The notes beneath the pieces are model-generated. The model did no database searches and had not been told where the DNA came from. It saw nothing but the letters and a program-made list of their open reading frames with translations. Below are positions 63,201 to 64,000 of a stretch of DNA of 64,000 nucleotides, in pieces. The stretch's first letter is position 1. Each line of letters opens with the position of its first letter. The position numbers and the translations under genes were made by a program. This DNA is from Pelagophyceae sp. CCMP2097 (Eukaryota; Sar; Pelagophyceae): contig MU657193.1 of assembly GCA_026770575.1 (NCBI GenBank), positions 290,735-354,734 of the forward strand. Direction: 5' to 3'.

Positions 63201-64000
63201 TCGTGCCGACGGCCGTCGCCGTGAACGCGGAAGGCGAACCGGCGTAGGCGGCGTAGTCGACCTGCGTGACGCCGACGTACGTCGCCACGGCCTTGCCGCG
63301 CACCGCGCGCAGCGCGCCGCCGTCGAAGAGGCACGACGCCTCTAAAGCCTCGGCGGCGCACTGCAAACAAAGCCGCTGCTGCGGGTCCATGGCGCACGCC
63401 TCGGCGGCGCCGACGTGGAACGCCGCGCCGTCAAAGCCCGCCAGCACGGAAGCGTCCAGGTAGCCCGACGGCCGCCCGTTCGAGGGCCGCCCCGCCGGCG
63501 GCGGCCGCACGGCGTGCGCCGCCGACTCCAAAAGCACCCAGAGCTCGCGCGGCGAGTTGACGCCGCCGGGCAGGCGGCACGCCGCGCCCAGCACGCCGAT
63601 GACCAGCCGTGCCTCGTCGGCGCCGCTGCGCACGCTCAAGGCACCGGGGGCCCTCTGCGCCGCCGCGTCGTGGTCCGCCTCGGGCGGCGCTTCGACGAGG
63701 AGGCCGAGGATGTGCTGGGCGATGCCGCGGATCGAGACGCACTCGAAGAGCAGCGTCGGCGACAGCGCCAGGTCGCTCTCCTGCGCCAGCTTTGCCGCGA
63801 GCGCCACCGCGTGCAGGCTCGAGACGCCGACGGTCGCAAGGGCGGCGTCGGCGTCGGCCGCAGCAGCGTCGTCGCCGACGACTTCGCGGAGCGCCGCGCG
63901 CACGCGGAGCGAAATGAGGCCGGCCTGCGCCTCGGGCTCGAGGACGGCGACGTCCGCCGCCCAGCCGTCGCCGAGCGCGCGCAGGTCCGGCGCCGACTGC
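54217..64000 (-). CDS. Giant modular polyketide synthase with Pls-like membrane/LbH region and C-terminal AT (5' partial)
   Basis: One open frame of about 3260 codons runs from the right edge to a TGA at 54219-54217; the start is outside. Numbering from 63903, the order is ACP (GVSSL, S about 29), KS 100-515 (Cys in DTACSSAL, about 259; His in EAHGTGT and SNLGHLE), AT 657-970 (GHSLGE, S about 760; GFHS motif, malonyl-like), KR-psi and KR 1061-1590 (GGTGALG, Ser-Tyr-Asn triad) and three ACPs (GLDSIDGS at S1673, S1783, S1892). Next come three rounds of TM segments plus hexapeptide/LbH repeats, 1978-2730, each with a W/R-x-LVG boundary. This matches the C-terminal region of bacterial poly-lysine synthetase (Pls). 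A second AT (GYSIGE, S about 2992; HAYHS) ends the chain. No DH, ER or thioesterase is seen. Product unknown. Confidence 0.85.
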   Translation of the reverse strand, partial: QSAPDLRALGDGWAADVAVLEPEAQAGLISLRVRAALREVVGDDAAAADADAALATVGVSSLHAVALAAKLAQESDLALSPTLLFECVSIRGIAQHILGLLVEAPPEADHDAAAQRAPGALSVRSGADEARLVIGVLGAACRLPGGVNSPRELWVLLESAAHAVRPPPAGRPSNGRPSGYLDASVLAGFDGAAFHVGAAEACAMDPQQRLCLQCAAEALEASCLFDGGALRAVRGKAVATYVGVTQVDYAAYAGSPSAFTATAVGTTAAVANRVAYALDLRGASVAIDTACSSALVALDAARSRLLQRADVAALVGGVNVQLVKRWSDAFARAGMLSPTHRCAFGDDEADGYVRGEGCAFVTLVAASSAEAVADLRGGIILASTAVNQDGRSNGLTAPNPAAQARMLRAALERAAAPPAHAGGAHAPPGYVEAHGTGTRLGDPIELAALSRVLGGETPLRCASVKSNLGHLECGAGAAALVKVACCLHRERLPPSLHVRVPNRVVDWATCGVVVVTANAAARPQDKRCGASGFGFAGTNAHALLDGRRPRARTADDRLCVEARPFSAGPFTAGPRRLVIRLESHSAAGLRRKARAWARHFTNRRGGADLEDEAELCNDVRRAVYHGTSEACAAVLSARDGDGALATLLDLARSTTQAPQCSRHGAFEWIEPLSDRISSSTASLGTGERVCVVFTGQGAAYGGMGRPLLALSPAFAAALRAAAAAADAALAPGAAGARTDVSGALFDWAPADADSAFKSSEVAQTAQLALQHALFVSLCADGGIEASAAVGHSLGEVAALVCSGFLSLADGMAVAAIRGRAVDGHCARSNGGMLAVGASAIEISAEIGETDLFEIAAENAPRATVVACADAASLAAAKVALERAFGKVTVLAVTTGFHSRGVDAALPALRAGIDALRFPRAAPKMACISALTAAPFEAAPGAEFWVAHARSRVRFQDAIRCAAAPPYGCTTFVEIGPHPQLVRHIEAIFSEAGCQGGVVAVPTLRRRSDGDVFAAVAVALRAARPPAARALPRAASAESLTSLWEAPIAAKIDYDDAIFSVPPPTAFANERRWLDDAGDEEDPAALEDARLADEVVYAVDWVDAPRPGDAPPLVGEAVPLSAAVDAFDVVFPDAAGFVERCLAGPHEAATAVHEAVAAPRLAATIEQVESDVAAVVADVGLRLAAGARVRRVVFGYGLDAGMDDADGCDLLERTTAALLQLLSGLAKLPAARVGRVVVLTRDVHAEQTGPTRRCSDGGAAASKGATLSDGRAVAGGALWGAATVARLELSLVQGSAAAGGLSIRCVDLEGDLEAAMVCRVGAEVACDDDADVRLSPARRAVGRVSRTLASSPHSAADAYLDFGGLVGSSRDAQVLITGGTGALGAAVATWLLRQAPDGGAPRMVLVSRSGETPECAGRLDDLRALAAEKGTSIDVVRCDVGKWADVRALVRARRRYVVGVVHAAGVLQDDLLANYAGFEASARSVFEAKAHAAIYLDRAFAEAGDGLCDGLAFFWLFSSVTALMGNAGQACYGAANGALDALARWRRREGKAALAIQWGPWAERGMARGLAAKLARTSVWAPLSDADALRGLGALLALHEATRGAAPAAVATVARFQGDALRRSCRGDGHRRKFFSRLVSPADGAAKPPSGEKRRSRRLGGAPPRAATKGGDVEGTLRALLQRYARGAKEAALDGETRLSSLGLDSIDGSQIAADVGAAFGFSASPMLLLEVETIGELVARIVDELPRNVQRDDDDDEARPQTAKRNGHGRREGHRRSGDDFEGRLRAVLGKYLKHGEGGAALSSETRLTSLGLDSIDGSQISADVGAAFRFAASPMLLLEVETFGELVSRVVDELPRNAQSSSEEEEASGTARSQGQCSSGDEVTVLSSPADVEDTLRLVLAKYAKQGGALSGETPLDSLGLDSIDGSQVAADVGAALRFAASPMLLLEAATFGELVRRVRAELSADADKHLKTPRPRAPRRRAGASPVETASPVESAAARFERRVPGGEWLVVWAVARVYFGALRMVVVGAACAFAWSRFESTFPSTLAAMVAGACASLAWALACKWTLVGKYRACDSEWRWSAYALRCELATTEVAQVGAALAWALPSDSVFFVWWFRLLGAKVGRGVSISSPGACIDAPDLCVIGDGAVLQRGAALRPTAFSDDGASLTARYAIVGNGAVLGADAVVAGGAVLGVTATAGARAFVQGRVERRVRGSTVDGPVPADAAEDATLYYASARYAWPLQAAVEAAFAATLLATTAGAVTLAARFAAWCCLGGAVAAGVAGYLAFGALACAHAVAAQRLLVGGGLEPSTRALTVGYKLRLEYVDAAAALASNAFVNALFRSNVAQNAWLRCLGADVDWSANVAFFREFCGSTAPLLHIGPDAFLAGMPQFVTSYCTKRKGGFDVTHAAVRVERGGYVGFAATVAPGATVEAGAAVGDLALLGVGATVESGTAFIGIAHASQRVLAFKRGEAAAGGPKQTDAVWTAELPLAAYHAVTAALLVVGLALEVLALGAVAWPADHARRFFERVLVAAVADDACRAPEDVSDVCSEPESHPAASLAAAIAALVLVMPPLRICVGLLFAAVAVLHKWLLVGRVVPLDADDAFTEDRPPSLWPTRSVATACWLAQFRLNLDVDSWLAAFACTEVYSIIWRGLGAAVGKRARIGKIGPPDHDVIAVGNRAYIENAAAVFAHDFAGNGKLAFRRSAVGDDAALFGVAAFLPGAQVGDGVVFGPGTMALRGTYGGGGRYQGNPARGAARDGAHGAWRHAGDGVEPLSDADLCAIARGHLARKGGRWPAAWGPARPGELRALVVRGATDADVCRAAAHLSCALESPSLVEVRRQVRATAAALVDRAAHAAVVVVGRLHDGSLAAAVGRLSVAGAGADDGSWKRLVFETPSNAAAARRGPCVVVMFGGESLYAGVAAALWAEDVEFRGDCERVAAKFEAREGFRGFAARLAAIVAPAEAARDRGDAERADCLAALGVRDRNCAAFAVQNALRLLLLRRCGLRPVAYLGYSIGELAAAVGAGALTEDDVVSLFADTAYAGFEPGGAMAVVSGVDRAALDRAVADTDDGTLVVAAQYSEGDFMVAGRRAAVDALAAALPRGARRTILGDAPHAYHSPLHFVVTRPRVGRAARRPRAPFVSCAGGGFVDEAAPTLCDLGALYTAPVRFMDALDAVVARAAGRPVVLVDLSLKGDLSYYAAAWRAKRADAAVVAVPWLRPRADASTRAVQVVAELALRGARLDKSDALIQ
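58105..58995 (-). repeat. Three tandem near-identical ACP units
   Basis: Within the synthase, acyl-carrier units recur at a spacing of about 330 bp (serines near 58887, 58557 and 58230). Each reads GLDSIDGSQ(I/V)(A/S)ADVGAA and then ASPMLLLE. Linkers are acidic or basic and variable. The near-identity suggests recent duplication or gene conversion. Confidence 0.9.

Overview
The window is nuclear DNA of a GC-rich, intron-bearing eukaryote. The gene set (ACBP/PH-containing DGAT1, prolyl 4-hydroxylase, giant type I polyketide synthase, a GNAT enzyme with a plastid-type presequence ending ASA-LVAP) together with short introns and high GC fits a photosynthetic stramenopile, most like a pelagophyte such as Aureococcus. 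The species is an inference from sequence style, not a match. A run of 241 N at 35566-35806 shows it is a draft scaffold.

Layout. 1-2700 is a comparatively AT-rich mobile or repeat region: a retroelement Gag-like frame leaving the left edge, a degenerate tRNA-like unit, two tandem cassettes of about 229 bp each carrying a tRNA B-box, and a 61-bp palindrome. 2821-26700 holds a USP35/38-like deubiquitinase, an unknown secreted protein, a cytosolic FKBP, calpain-7 (MIT domain plus protease), an ACBP-PH-DGAT1 fusion, a SulP-STAS-cNMP transporter, a mitochondrial membrane protein, an MFS-cytochrome b561 fusion, a coiled-coil protein, a NOP6-like RRM protein and SEC63. 27115-37423 holds mitochondrial GFM2, XRN1, a class IV aminotransferase (interrupted by the gap) and a small membrane protein. 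38641-53936 holds a DUF218 protein, an ALDH22-type dehydrogenase, a tubulin-tyrosine-ligase-like protein, a prolyl 4-hydroxylase, UTP25, a Golgi-type glycosyltransferase, a PhyH dioxygenase, a GNAT, TRMT112 in six tiny exons and an unknown multi-exon gene. 54217-64000 is one uninterrupted minus-strand frame of nearly 10 kb, the 3' part of a giant polyketide synthase whose C-terminal half is a membrane and left-handed-beta-helix module like that of poly-lysine synthetase, followed by a second acyltransferase.

Most genes are housekeeping (RNA decay, translation, ribosome biogenesis, ER translocation, proteolysis) and are not arranged as operons; they are densely packed on both strands. Exon structures were built by requiring GT/GC..AG borders, reading-phase agreement and family similarity. 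Most introns are 45-120 bp, and about two thirds of donors begin GTGCG. The observations most worth following are the polyketide synthase architecture, the two unusual enzyme fusions (ACBP-PH-DGAT1; MFS-b561), the GTGCG and possible GC donor usage, and the tRNA-derived tandem cassettes.
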